Shown in pieces: positions 8,187-17,618 of a stretch of 64,000 nt of DNA. This DNA is from Spirosoma profusum (GTDB lineage Bacteria > Bacteroidota > Bacteroidia > Cytophagales > Spirosomataceae). Below the pieces are notes generated by a model that was not told the origin of the DNA, ran no database searches, and saw only the letters and a list, made by a program, of their open reading frames with translations. The DNA lies in NCBI RefSeq assembly GCF_014699005.1, contig NZ_JACWZY010000001.1:496001-560000 (forward strand), given 5' to 3'. The position numbers were made by a program, and so were the translations under genes. Position 1 is the first letter of the stretch, and every line of letters begins with the position of its first letter.

Positions 8187-8489
8187 ATGATTGTTTACAA
8201 TACGACCTATAGCGTAGCAACAGAGGTGGCCGACGATTGGCTTCGGTGGATGAAACGCTTCTACGTTCCAGCAGTCCTTGCTACTGAACTTCCCCTGAGT
8301 CACCGAATCTTACGCCTTTTAACAGAAATTGACAACCAGGGAGTAACGTACTCAGTGCAACTCGATTTTGATACGTTGGGTGATTACACAACGTATCAGG
8401 AGCAGCACGCCGATGCGCTACGTCAACGTATTCAGCATCGTTTTGGGGGTCAGTACGTTTCGTTTGATACGTTGCTGGAAGAGCAGTAA
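8187..8489 (+). CDS. DUF4286 family protein
   Basis: A 100-residue cytoplasmic protein matching the DUF4286 pattern: IVYNTTYSV at the N-terminus, WLRWMKRFYVPAVLAT, LTEIDNQGVTYSVQ and a C-terminal YVSFDTLLE. The family is widespread in Bacteroidota and has no established function. The fold resembles small ferredoxin-like dimeric proteins, by inference. Convergent with the SGNH hydrolase with a 28-bp spacer. Confidence 0.85.
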   Translation: MIVYNTTYSVATEVADDWLRWMKRFYVPAVLATELPLSHRILRLLTEIDNQGVTYSVQLDFDTLGDYTTYQEQHADALRQRIQHRFGGQYVSFDTLLEEQ

Positions 8490-8517
8490 ACGTTATTATG
8501 CTACGTTGCCGAAGAAA

Positions 8518-9342
8518 TCAATATTTCTTCATCACCTTCACCAGCTGTTTGGTAATGAGTTCGTAACCTTTATCGGAAGGATGTAGGCCATCATACGTTC
8601 GGTCGATGGCTTCGACAGGATAGGGATACTCGTCGGTTTCGGGCGAGAAAGGAACATCGATGAATTTTGGATAGCGATAGTTTGTGTATTCACCGGTTTT
8701 TGGGTCTTTCAAACGCTTGAATTTAACCAGTTTTTTGTGCGCTAACCCCTTCGTATGGTAGAGGTCAATTACCGGTAATTTCTCGTAGTTGCCAATGGAA
8801 TCGATGGCGTTGGCGAATGCTTCAAGCAACTGGCCGTTTTTATCCTTATAAGAGCCATACGCGTTGTTTTTGAAATTGGCCAGATATACAAAATCCACCC
8901 GCTGCATGGGTGTGATAAACACAATAGGCGCTTCTGGATTTAAGCTGCGGAGTTTGTTGACAATCGTACGAAATGCCCCGTAAACTGTACCATTTCCTGA
9001 GTTTTGTTTGTAATCCTCAAAACGACCCAGCGGACGGCCCGACCACCAATCATTGGTACCTAGAAAAATTGAATACACATCGGCTTTTACCAGTCCCAAT
9101 TTGTCAATTTCCTGCGCAATTCGAATGGCGGTCCAGCCATTATGTCCCTGATTTGTGTAGTGGATATACGGTAATTTTTCCGTCACACGGGTCATGTAAC
9201 CTTTGGTAATTCGGTTGCCGGTTTCGTTGAGGTGTTCGTTCAGATACGTAATGGAATCACCAATGGCTATCCAACTCAACTCTTTGTGACTGAACGAACT
9301 GAGTAAGCAAACCAGAAGGGAAAATACGGCCAGTTTTTTCAT
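8518..9342 (-). CDS. Secreted SGNH/GDSL-family hydrolase
   Basis: A 274-residue esterase-like enzyme exported by an N-terminal signal peptide (residues 1-18). Block I is GDSI with Ser30, the block II glycine lies in GHNGWT, block III is GTND, and block V is DGLHPS with the Asp/His of the triad near residue 255. Such enzymes deacylate polysaccharides or lipids; the substrate cannot be told. No neighbouring carbohydrate gene gives a clue. Confidence 0.88.
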   Translation of the reverse strand: MKKLAVFSLLVCLLSSFSHKELSWIAIGDSITYLNEHLNETGNRITKGYMTRVTEKLPYIHYTNQGHNGWTAIRIAQEIDKLGLVKADVYSIFLGTNDWWSGRPLGRFEDYKQNSGNGTVYGAFRTIVNKLRSLNPEAPIVFITPMQRVDFVYLANFKNNAYGSYKDKNGQLLEAFANAIDSIGNYEKLPVIDLYHTKGLAHKKLVKFKRLKDPKTGEYTNYRYPKFIDVPFSPETDEYPYPVEAIDRTYDGLHPSDKGYELITKQLVKVMKKY

Positions 9343-9405
9343 CGCTTGATTGGTACTACGTTACAGCAGCACGGTTCTCAAGAAAAGCAAAAGAACGTAG
9401 CATTC

Positions 9406-11775
9406 TCACATTACTGTGGGCGACTTTTGGGCTTTTTGCCGTTTTTTATCGACTGTGAGCAGAAAAGCGGGTAGCAGAATCAGGTTCGACGCCATGCCCA
9501 TCAGCAACGTAATGGAGACAAGAATTCCCAGCGCCACCGTCCCCTGGAACGTAGAAGCCGTGAAAATGGCAAAGCCCGCAAACAGAATGATAGCCGTATA
9601 GAACATGCTAATGCCCGTGTGTCGGATAGTCTCAGAGACAGCCTGTACCAGACTAAGTTTCTGATTTCGAAGTTCGTCGCGGTATTTCGTGATGAAGTAA
9701 ATGGTGCCATCCGACGAAATGCCGAACGCAATACTGAAAATTAGAATCGTCGATGGTTTCAGATGGATGCCGCAGAATCCCATGATACCCGCTGTCACAA
9801 TAAGTGGAACTACACTCGGCAGAATCGCTATCAGGCTCAGCCGTAGGTCACGTAGCAGAAAAACCAGGATAACCGATACCAGCAAAACCGCCCATACAGT
9901 GCTTTCTGCCAGGTTTTTTAGCAGATAATCGTTGCCCCGCGTAAAAACGACGCTATTGCCGGTGATACTTACATCATATTGCTCGTTAGGCGCAACACGC
10001 TGGCCTGTGCTACGGTCGACGTTGAAAATAGAATCGGCTTTGGGCTGCAGTTCGCTTAGGAGCTGTTTGGTACGTACCGTGCCGACGTCGGGCATCTGAA
10101 AACTGATACGTGTGTAGCGCCGGCTACTGTCCAGATAGGCTTTGAAGCGATTTTCGGAGCCTTTTAGTTGGGGAACGTAGCTGGCTAGCTGACTCAGTTC
10201 GAGGGCTCCTGGTAAGGCAAAGTATTTAGGATCGCCACCACGGTAGGACTGATAGAAAAACTTGACCGCTTCCACCAGCGAGAGAGGTCGGGTGAACTCG
10301 CCGTATTTGCTGAACTCACGCTCCAGCAGTTTAATTTTCGTGAGGGTTTGCGGAGTCAATACACGGCCGGGTCGTTTAGTATCAATACTCACCTCAAACG
10401 GCATGACGCCCTTGAATCGGCTTTCGATGAATTTCAGGTCGGTATAAATCGGGTCGTTTTTTGGGAGATCATCAACGACAAAACCAATCGGATTGATACG
10501 TAACGCCCCCACAATCGCGACGGACGTAACGATGGCGATGAACGTATAAATGGCCGCGCGTCGGTGGTGCACCAACTGGTTCACCCAAGTCAAAAAACCG
10601 CTGATATGACGTCGGTCGAGGTGGCCTCGCTGGCGGCTCGAAGGCTCCGGTAAATAGCTGAAAATGATAGGAATCAGGACCAGCGATACTACGTAGGTAG
10701 TCATGATGCCACAGGCCGCAACCAATCCAAATTCCAGCAGCAGCGGACTCCCGGTGAAGTAAAAAACAAAAAATCCGATGCTGGTCGTTACGTTGGCGAA
10801 AAACGTCGTTTCGCCTACTTTCTCGGTGGCGATACGTAGCGCGTCGTCTTTGCCCCGTTTTCGGTTCAGTTCTTCGTGATAGCGATTAAGCAGGAAAATG
10901 GCGTTTGGAACGCCGATAACGATAATCAGTGGCGGAATCAAGCCCGTCAGCAACGTAATGTCGTACCCAAATAGCTTGATATAGCCCGTTGCCCAGATAA
11001 CCCCAATCCCTACTACTGCTAAAGCTGTGAGTACTACTGTCAGCGAACGGAAAAAATAAAACAGAATAAGCGCCGTAACCAGAAACGCCAGTCCCATAAA
11101 GAGGGTCATTTCTTTACTGACTTTCGCCGAAAATTCAGTTCGGATATACGGCATCCCCGACATATGCACCGTGTTGTCCAGTAGCTTGTGTTGTCGTCCA
11201 AAAGAATCCGCTACGGCTTCTACTTTGCGCACAACCGCAATTCGATTTTTGGTATTTACAAGCTTCGACTCGAACGTAATGGCCATCAGGTGCGTGCGCC
11301 CGGTGCTATCGGTAACCAGCCCCCGATAAAACGGCAATTGACCGATACGTTCGTGCAAGCTATCCACGCCAGCTTGGGTTGTGAGCGGTCGTGGTACCAG
11401 CGGGCGAATGCGAAACGTATGGGCCGAATCATCGCGGAGGATGCTGTACAAATTGGCATTCGACACTACGTCTTTTATGCCCTCAATACGTTTGATTTTC
11501 TGGCTCAGCGCGTACCAGTCATTGAAAAAGTTGAGCTGATACATGCTATCGGTTTCGATTCCCAAAACCATTACGTTGCCATCCTGACCAAACTGGGATT
11601 TAAACGTTTCGTACCGCTGAAAGTCGGGGTCGGAGGGGGGGAGAATTTTTGCGATTTCGTAGGAGAGCCGAACCTGGCTGGCCTGATATCCCATGAAGGC
11701 CGTACCGAGCAACACGATGATTACCAATGTAATCCGATGCTTAAAAATAAACGACGAAACGCGTTGCCAAATCAT
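9406..11775 (-). CDS. MMPL/patched-type RND transporter
   Basis: A 789-residue inner-membrane exporter of the MMPL branch of the RND superfamily. It has the expected two-fold repeat: one helix, a periplasmic domain, five helices (first bundle near residues 215-375), then a second helix, periplasmic domain and a last bundle near residues 640-775. Proton-relay acidic residues are not obvious to me. No membrane-fusion or outer-membrane partner is adjacent, so it may export lipids or hopanoids in the manner of HpnN-like proteins, which is inference. Confidence 0.87.
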   Translation of the reverse strand: MIWQRVSSFIFKHRITLVIIVLLGTAFMGYQASQVRLSYEIAKILPPSDPDFQRYETFKSQFGQDGNVMVLGIETDSMYQLNFFNDWYALSQKIKRIEGIKDVVSNANLYSILRDDSAHTFRIRPLVPRPLTTQAGVDSLHERIGQLPFYRGLVTDSTGRTHLMAITFESKLVNTKNRIAVVRKVEAVADSFGRQHKLLDNTVHMSGMPYIRTEFSAKVSKEMTLFMGLAFLVTALILFYFFRSLTVVLTALAVVGIGVIWATGYIKLFGYDITLLTGLIPPLIIVIGVPNAIFLLNRYHEELNRKRGKDDALRIATEKVGETTFFANVTTSIGFFVFYFTGSPLLLEFGLVAACGIMTTYVVSLVLIPIIFSYLPEPSSRQRGHLDRRHISGFLTWVNQLVHHRRAAIYTFIAIVTSVAIVGALRINPIGFVVDDLPKNDPIYTDLKFIESRFKGVMPFEVSIDTKRPGRVLTPQTLTKIKLLEREFSKYGEFTRPLSLVEAVKFFYQSYRGGDPKYFALPGALELSQLASYVPQLKGSENRFKAYLDSSRRYTRISFQMPDVGTVRTKQLLSELQPKADSIFNVDRSTGQRVAPNEQYDVSITGNSVVFTRGNDYLLKNLAESTVWAVLLVSVILVFLLRDLRLSLIAILPSVVPLIVTAGIMGFCGIHLKPSTILIFSIAFGISSDGTIYFITKYRDELRNQKLSLVQAVSETIRHTGISMFYTAIILFAGFAIFTASTFQGTVALGILVSITLLMGMASNLILLPAFLLTVDKKRQKAQKSPTVM

Positions 11776-12071
11776 GTTTTACTAACGCAAAGTAAAGTCG
11801 CAAGGTACGTAAAACGGCGCTGTTTAGGAAAATTAAGAACTCTGGCAGACTATTTGAACCGCTATTCTGGCAATTTTAAATGAAATTTAACGCCAATATG
11901 AATGATGGTTCGGGTCAACATGTATACTGATAAAAAGGATAAGTTGGACAATTAATAGATAATGTCCAATTCCTTAATTTTTGGTTGTAAACATCTTGCT
12001 TAGGTCAAACAAAATACCATTCCAGTTGATTATACTAATTACGATATATACAGTTAACCCGTAATACAAGT
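11776..12071. other. Divergent promoter region between the RND and GT4 genes
   Basis: AT-rich 296-bp region with no open frame. It contains the inverted repeat TTGGACA (11944-11950) and TGTCCAA (11963-11969) separated by 12 bases, which could be an operator for a dimeric regulator. Confidence 0.45.
11944..11969. promoter_or_regulatory. Candidate operator: 7-bp inverted repeat TTGGACA-N12-TGTCCAA
   Basis: Perfect arms with AT-rich spacing, 103 bases before the GT4 start. No regulator gene is adjacent, so the function is only inferred from symmetry and position. Confidence 0.35.
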
Positions 12072-14435
12072 ATGAACACATATAGCTTTGGAACCGGAAT
12101 GGCCACCAATCAAAATAATGTGCACCCAGGTTCGGATGTGTCGCTTGAGTACAATCCAAAGAACGTAGCGTTCATTGGCGATTACCTTCCTCGTCAGTGC
12201 GGCATTGCTACGTTCACATCTGACCTTTATAAATCCTACGATTCATTTATCCCGGACGCGAATGCTCTAGTGGTGTCGGTCAATGATGCGACCGAAGGCT
12301 ATGATTACCCCAGCGAGGTACGTTACGATTTCTATCAGCACGATCAGGAGGCTTATAAAAAAGCCGCCGAATTTCTGAATGCAAAATCCGTCGACGTAGT
12401 GTGTCTGCAACATGAGTACGGCATCTTCGGCGGACCTGCCGGAAGTTACATTCTGACGTTGCTTCGGAACCTGACCATGCCGATTGTCACTACGTTCCAT
12501 ACCATTCTGAAAACGCCTGATAAAGACCAACTGGTTGTGCTGAAAACCATTGCCGATTTATCGTCGCGGGTGATTTGCATGTCGGAGAAAGGGCGCGATT
12601 TCCTGATTAATATTTACGAAATTCCTGAAGAGAAAATTGATCTGATTGCGCACGGTATTCCCGATATGCCTTTCGTAGATCCGCATTTCTACAAAGATAA
12701 ATTTGGTATGGAGGGCAAACAGACACTCCTGACGTTTGGTCTGTTATCGCCCAACAAAGGCATTGAGAACGTAATAAAAGCCCTGCCCCGCATTGTGGAG
12801 CAGCATCCGAACGTAGTATATATGGTGCTGGGAGCTACGCACCCGCATCTCATCAAACACGAAGGAGAAGCTTATCGCGACAGTTTAAAAAAGCTGGCCA
12901 ACGACCTTGGCGTTCGGGAAAATATCCGTTTCTACAATCAGTTTGTTGAGCTGGACGATTTGCGGGAGTATCTCGGTTCGGCCGACATTTATATAACGCC
13001 TTACCTGAATCCGGCGCAGATAACCTCTGGTACGTTGTCGTATGCGTTCGGTTGCGGGAAAGCGGTTGTTTCAACGCCTTATTGGCATGCTGAAGAACTG
13101 TTGGCCGATGGCCGGGGCGTGTTGGTACCCTTTGGCGATTCCGATGCCATTGCTACCGAAATATCCCGGCTACTGACTGATGAGCCGGTTCGCCATGCTA
13201 TGCGGAAAAAAGGTTACCTGATGGGCCGCGAGATGATTTGGGAGCATGTTATCAAGATGTATGGCCGGTCGTTTGCACGGGCTCGGCAGGAGCGTATGAG
13301 CATTGTCGGTAGTCAGGCGCCTTACACGATGGGTGCCCACAGCAGTTCCGTATACAAACTGCCCACCATTCGGCTCGATCACCTGTTCCGGCTGACGGAT
13401 TCAACGGGAATTGTGCAGCACGCTCGCCACCACTTACCTTTTTACGAAGAAGGCTATTGCACCGACGACAACGCTCGCGCCCTGATTCTGGCACTTACGT
13501 TGCAGAGCATTGGTATAACTGACTCACGACTGGCGCAGGTTGCTGATACGTACTGCGCATTCCTGAATCATGCGTACGCCGATGACCACCGCCGATTCAA
13601 AAACTTTATGAGTTACGACCGGCGCTGGCTGGAAGAGTTTGGCTCTGATGATAGTACAGGCCGGGCTATCTGGTCGCTGGGTTGCTGCATTGGTCGGGCT
13701 TTGGATTTAAACTCGATCAGTTGGGCAATGAACCTGTTCGAAAAAGTATTGCCCAGTATTAGCGAAATGTCATCACCCCGGTCGTGGGCCTTTGCACTAT
13801 TGGGTATCTACGAATACCAGAAACGTTTCAACGACGACCGGCTGGCCAAAACGATTCAGCGACGGTTGTTGGATAAATTAGTTTTCCGCTACACTGAAAC
13901 GGCTACGGAAGAATGGCCCTGGTTCGAGAACACGCTCTCATACGATAACGCGTTACTGGCGCACGTTATGATCCGATCTGGCGAAGAGCGGCTTGTGGCG
14001 ATGGGTCTGAAATCGCTACGTTGGCTGGTTGACCTTCAGACGGCGCAGCAAGGACATTTTCAGCCAATTGGTTCGAATGGCTTTTACACGAAAGGCCAGC
14101 CACGCGCTTATTTCGACCAGCAGCCCCTTGAAGCACAAAGTACACTCTCGGCCTGTCTGGCAGCTTTTGAGGTGACGGGCGAGGAAGAATGGCACCGCAC
14201 AGCCATTCGAATTTTCACCTGGTTTACCGGCCTTAATGATTTAGGTTTGCCGCTCTATGATCAGCAAACCGGCGGCTGCCGCGATGGGCTGCACATCGAC
14301 CGGGTTAATCAGAATCAGGGTGCTGAATCGACGCTATCGTATCTGCTGGCTTTGTCTGAACTTTACTACGTTCAGAAACAACGTGCTACGTTAAAGTCCG
14401 CAACTGCTACGTCATCTACGCTTGTAAACGCTTAA
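12072..14435 (+). CDS. GT4-type glycosyltransferase with C-terminal alpha/alpha-barrel-like region
   Basis: A 787-residue cytoplasmic protein. Residues about 30-400 are a GT-B fold of family GT4: GDYLPRQCGIATFT, HEYGIFGG, TFGLLSPNKGI and the donor-site region TPYLNPAQITSGTLSYAFGC. Residues about 430-775 resemble an alpha/alpha six-hairpin domain as in glycosidases or mannosylglycerate/trehalase-like enzymes (YCTDDNARAL, ENTLSYDNALLAH, repeated hairpins). The GH130 gene follows after 199 bp, and GT4-GH130 pairs are typical of mannoside metabolism. Assignment to beta-mannoside synthesis is inferred from the neighbour. Confidence 0.82.
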   Translation: MNTYSFGTGMATNQNNVHPGSDVSLEYNPKNVAFIGDYLPRQCGIATFTSDLYKSYDSFIPDANALVVSVNDATEGYDYPSEVRYDFYQHDQEAYKKAAEFLNAKSVDVVCLQHEYGIFGGPAGSYILTLLRNLTMPIVTTFHTILKTPDKDQLVVLKTIADLSSRVICMSEKGRDFLINIYEIPEEKIDLIAHGIPDMPFVDPHFYKDKFGMEGKQTLLTFGLLSPNKGIENVIKALPRIVEQHPNVVYMVLGATHPHLIKHEGEAYRDSLKKLANDLGVRENIRFYNQFVELDDLREYLGSADIYITPYLNPAQITSGTLSYAFGCGKAVVSTPYWHAEELLADGRGVLVPFGDSDAIATEISRLLTDEPVRHAMRKKGYLMGREMIWEHVIKMYGRSFARARQERMSIVGSQAPYTMGAHSSSVYKLPTIRLDHLFRLTDSTGIVQHARHHLPFYEEGYCTDDNARALILALTLQSIGITDSRLAQVADTYCAFLNHAYADDHRRFKNFMSYDRRWLEEFGSDDSTGRAIWSLGCCIGRALDLNSISWAMNLFEKVLPSISEMSSPRSWAFALLGIYEYQKRFNDDRLAKTIQRRLLDKLVFRYTETATEEWPWFENTLSYDNALLAHVMIRSGEERLVAMGLKSLRWLVDLQTAQQGHFQPIGSNGFYTKGQPRAYFDQQPLEAQSTLSACLAAFEVTGEEEWHRTAIRIFTWFTGLNDLGLPLYDQQTGGCRDGLHIDRVNQNQGAESTLSYLLALSELYYVQKQRATLKSATATSSTLVNA

Positions 14436-14540
14436 CGGTGTTAATTAGCTGAGACGTTGGTTGCCTGATGTGCCGAACATTATGGGTTGAGTGCAGGATT
14501 TTATAATTTTTACATACGTAGTAACCTCCTTTCGAGTCAG

Positions 14541-14600
14541 GACGCCGAAACAAATTGTCGTTATTTATTAGCGACTATCTTGGTTTCGGCGTCTTTGTCG
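14541..14600 (+). promoter_or_regulatory. Hairpin in the leader of the GH130 gene
   Basis: The arms GACGCCGAAAC (14541-14551) and GTTTCGGCGTC (14583-14593) are perfect complements enclosing an inner GTCG/CGAC stem, followed by TTTGTCGTT. It lies 41 bases before the GH130 start and may attenuate read-through from the GT4 gene. Confidence 0.5.
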
Positions 14601-14634
14601 TTCTACTTTGTATTCAGAAACATTGAGTTTGCAA

Positions 14635-16149
14635 ATGAGTATAAAAGCCACACGTACCGGAATCGTGCTTCAACCGGACCCTACTCGTGTCCTGTTTCGT
14701 GCGTTTGAATTAGGAAGTACTACACGCACCCTGAAAATCATTGCGCGTGTGGGTAGCATGACCGACGAAGAAGTCGATAATAAGTTAGATGAAGTAGTTC
14801 GGGAATTTGGGGGGCGGCATTATAAGCATGAACGATTTCTGCTCCAGCGTTTCGAACAGATAAAGCCTCATTTACTCACCGACGAGCCGCTTACTGAAGA
14901 CCGTAAGTTGCTGCTGGGGGCTTATTTCACGATGGAATATTCGCTGGAGTCGGCGGCTTTATTTAATCCGTCGATGATCTGGCATCCTGACCAGACGAAC
15001 CTGCCACCGGGTTATAAGCGGTTCATTTTGAGTTTACGGGCAACAGGTGAGGGGCATGTATCGTCCATCTCGTTCCGAACGGGGTATATCGATGAATCCG
15101 GAAAAATCATTGTCCGTAAGCCGTCACGCTACGTTACCTCTCCAGAAATTGTGCCTAACCACCGCTTCAACCGCGCGTTATTCGAGCGTAAACTCTATGA
15201 ACTGCGGCTGGAGAATAGTATCCAGGAAAAAATGATGGCGGGTCTGGGCGATGAATTTAGTCTGGCCGAACTCGAAGCTCAGGTTAAACGGGTATTAGCG
15301 CAGTATCGCTATAATGCTGAATACGAGACCATTTCAGGTGGTTTGTTGGCCCTTGCCAAATCGAACTACGAGATTCATTTCGAAGAAGACCAGAGTCTGG
15401 ACGAACGCTGCATTTTTCCGACTTCGCCCAACGAAACAAACGGTATTGAAGATGCTCGCTTTGTAGCATTTACAGATGATAACGGGGAAGTAACGTATTA
15501 CGCTACGTATACGGCCTACAACGGGCGCGTTACGTTCCCGCAACTGCTCGAAACCAAAGATTTCTCCAATTTCAGCGTCAGTACGCTCAACGGAGCCGAG
15601 GTTTCGAACAAAGGCATGGCCTTGTTTCCGCGTAAGATTAACGGCAAATACGCTATGATTTCGCGGCAGGACGGCGAGAATATTTACCTGATGTATTCCG
15701 ACGATCTGTACTTCTGGCAAACGAAGGAAATGCTCCTGAAGCCAACGTATCACTGGGAGTACGTTCAGCTTGGCAACTGCGGGTCGCCGATTGAAACAGA
15801 AGCTGGCTGGCTGGTACTGAGCCACGGCGTAGGGCCCATGCGAAAATACGCAATTGGGGCATTCCTGCTCGATTTGGCTGATCCCAGCAAAGTTATTGGG
15901 CGTACCGTCGAGCCAATTTTAAGCCCCGACGAAAACGAGCGCGAAGGCTACGTACCGAACGTAGTGTATAGTTGCGGAGGTCTTATCAACAATGGCGAAC
16001 TGATCATTCCCTACGCCATGGCCGACTACGCCAGCAGCTTTGCAACCGTGAATGTGAAAGAATTACTGGCTGAACTAACTGGACAAAAAGAATTAGAAGC
16101 CGCGCAGCTTCGTCAGTTGGAGCAATCTATTGAAAGTAATCCTAATTGA
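14635..16149 (+). CDS. GH130 family enzyme (beta-mannoside phosphorylase/hydrolase type)
   Basis: A 504-residue protein of family GH130, which phosphorolyses or hydrolyses beta-mannosides. The ATG at 14635 is chosen over an upstream in-frame alternative that precedes the hairpin-proximal leader. Motifs include NPSMIWHP, GIEDARF (the Asp expected to act as general acid lies here) and GNCGSPIETEAGWLVLSHGVG. An N-terminal segment of about 100 residues precedes the five-bladed propeller, so it is longer than the classical 300-350-residue members. No signal peptide. Works with the GT4 protein by context. Confidence 0.88.
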   Translation: MSIKATRTGIVLQPDPTRVLFRAFELGSTTRTLKIIARVGSMTDEEVDNKLDEVVREFGGRHYKHERFLLQRFEQIKPHLLTDEPLTEDRKLLLGAYFTMEYSLESAALFNPSMIWHPDQTNLPPGYKRFILSLRATGEGHVSSISFRTGYIDESGKIIVRKPSRYVTSPEIVPNHRFNRALFERKLYELRLENSIQEKMMAGLGDEFSLAELEAQVKRVLAQYRYNAEYETISGGLLALAKSNYEIHFEEDQSLDERCIFPTSPNETNGIEDARFVAFTDDNGEVTYYATYTAYNGRVTFPQLLETKDFSNFSVSTLNGAEVSNKGMALFPRKINGKYAMISRQDGENIYLMYSDDLYFWQTKEMLLKPTYHWEYVQLGNCGSPIETEAGWLVLSHGVGPMRKYAIGAFLLDLADPSKVIGRTVEPILSPDENEREGYVPNVVYSCGGLINNGELIIPYAMADYASSFATVNVKELLAELTGQKELEAAQLRQLEQSIESNPN

Positions 16150-16193
16150 GTCATACGTAACGCGGACAAAAGCTGGAGTACCAGATGGCCGCG

Positions 16194-17447
16194 TTACGCT
16201 TCCTCTATGTAGTCAAGGTCTTTTTTGAAGGTTTCGTCCAGACGAGTAAGGGCTGCCATAGCTAGTAGTAACGTTACCAAACCGACTGCCAGCGCACTAT
16301 AAATCGTGCCCAGCGATGGTTTCAGAAGGACAAAAAGCGAACTCAACGGGATAGTGGCACCACGTACGAAGTTGGGTACGGTGGTTGCTACGGTAGCACG
16401 GAGATTGGTACCAAATAGCTCGGCTGCTATAGTGACGAACAGCGTCCAGTAGCCATTGGCAAACCCCAGGCAGACGCAAACGGCGTAGAAAACGGTAAGG
16501 TCGTTTATAGGAACGAGCAGGTAAACCAGCATAAACACAAACGAAAGCAGCATGAACAAGCGAATGACCCGCTTGCGGCTCTGCATCGACTGGCTCATGA
16601 AACCACTGACGATATCACCCAGTACCTGCCCCGAAAAACTGAGCATAACTGCCTTGCCCGCTACAACTGGAGCATTCAGCCCCAATGCTTTACCTAACTC
16701 AGGCGAAAACGTAATCAGAATGCCGACCACAAACCAGATGGGTAAACCGACCAGAATACATTGAACGTAGCGCCTTAACCGGTTGCGATTGGTAAAAAGC
16801 ATCGCGAGACTTCCGCGCGCTATAACTCGTTGCTTGGTTTTCACGTATAGTCCCGATTCCATGACGTTGATACGTAGGATAAGCAACAAAAGTCCCATGC
16901 CACCACCAATGAAATACGAAATGCGCCAATCGAAGAGATCGGCCATGAAATAAGCCAGAATAGCTCCAATGACGCCCATCGTAGCGACCAACGTAGTACC
17001 GTACCCGCGAATTTCTTTCGGTAAAGTCTCGGTGACTAACGTAATACCTGCGCCTAATTCGCCCGCCAGTCCGACGCCCGCAATGAACCGGAGAATGACG
17101 TATTGATTCAGCGACGTAACAAAACCATTGGCAATATTGGCCAGCGAATACAGTAGAATAGAGCCAAACAGGACAGAAAGTCGCCCACGCCGATCGCCCA
17201 GAATACCCCAGAAAATGCCGCCAACCAGCATACCCGCCATCTGACTGTTCAGCAGCAGAATACCTTCGCTCAATAAGCGGTCGCCGTCGACGCCGAGAGC
17301 TTTCAGGCTGGGTACACGTACCACGCTGAACAGAAACAAATCGTACATATCGACCAGATAGCCGAGGGCAGCTACCAGCACTGGAATTTGTAAAAGATGG
17401 CCGATAACAGACTTGTTCGTCGGTTCAAGATTGGTGATTGGTTTCAT
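16194..17447 (-). CDS. MFS transporter, sugar/organic acid type
   Basis: A 417-residue permease with 12 hydrophobic segments. The MFS signature between helices 2 and 3 reads GDRRGRLSVLFG, with a related loop in the second half (SQSMQSRKRVIRL). I start at 17447 (MKPITN) because the in-frame ATG 48 bases upstream lies in the arm of an inverted repeat. It is the last gene of the minus-strand run GH88-OYE-SDR-Gfo/Idh and likely imports the substrate of that pathway. Confidence 0.85.
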   Translation of the reverse strand: MKPITNLEPTNKSVIGHLLQIPVLVAALGYLVDMYDLFLFSVVRVPSLKALGVDGDRLLSEGILLLNSQMAGMLVGGIFWGILGDRRGRLSVLFGSILLYSLANIANGFVTSLNQYVILRFIAGVGLAGELGAGITLVTETLPKEIRGYGTTLVATMGVIGAILAYFMADLFDWRISYFIGGGMGLLLLILRINVMESGLYVKTKQRVIARGSLAMLFTNRNRLRRYVQCILVGLPIWFVVGILITFSPELGKALGLNAPVVAGKAVMLSFSGQVLGDIVSGFMSQSMQSRKRVIRLFMLLSFVFMLVYLLVPINDLTVFYAVCVCLGFANGYWTLFVTIAAELFGTNLRATVATTVPNFVRGATIPLSSLFVLLKPSLGTIYSALAVGLVTLLLAMAALTRLDETFKKDLDYIEEA

Positions 17448-17484
17448 CAGGTTGGTTAAGGTTTCGAGCGAGTATTGCGAATAG

Positions 17485-17608
17485 TTTTTTGTCATGCTGA
17501 GTCGGCCCGCCGAAGCGGCACGAAGCGTCTTAACGTTTCCTAACTAGCTTGTCCAAGATCTTTAAGATGCTTCGTGCCGCTTCGGCGGTCCGACTCAGCA
17601 TGACAAAA
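17485..17608. repeat. Long inverted repeat, family A copy 1
   Basis: Arms of about 48 bases (17485-17532 and 17561-17608) begin TTTTGTCATGCTGAGTCGG and contain GCGGCACGAAGC; they differ from perfect complementarity at only a few positions. It lies between the Gfo/Idh and MFS genes of one run. Confidence 0.9.
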
Positions 17609-17618
17609 TAGGCTCAAA

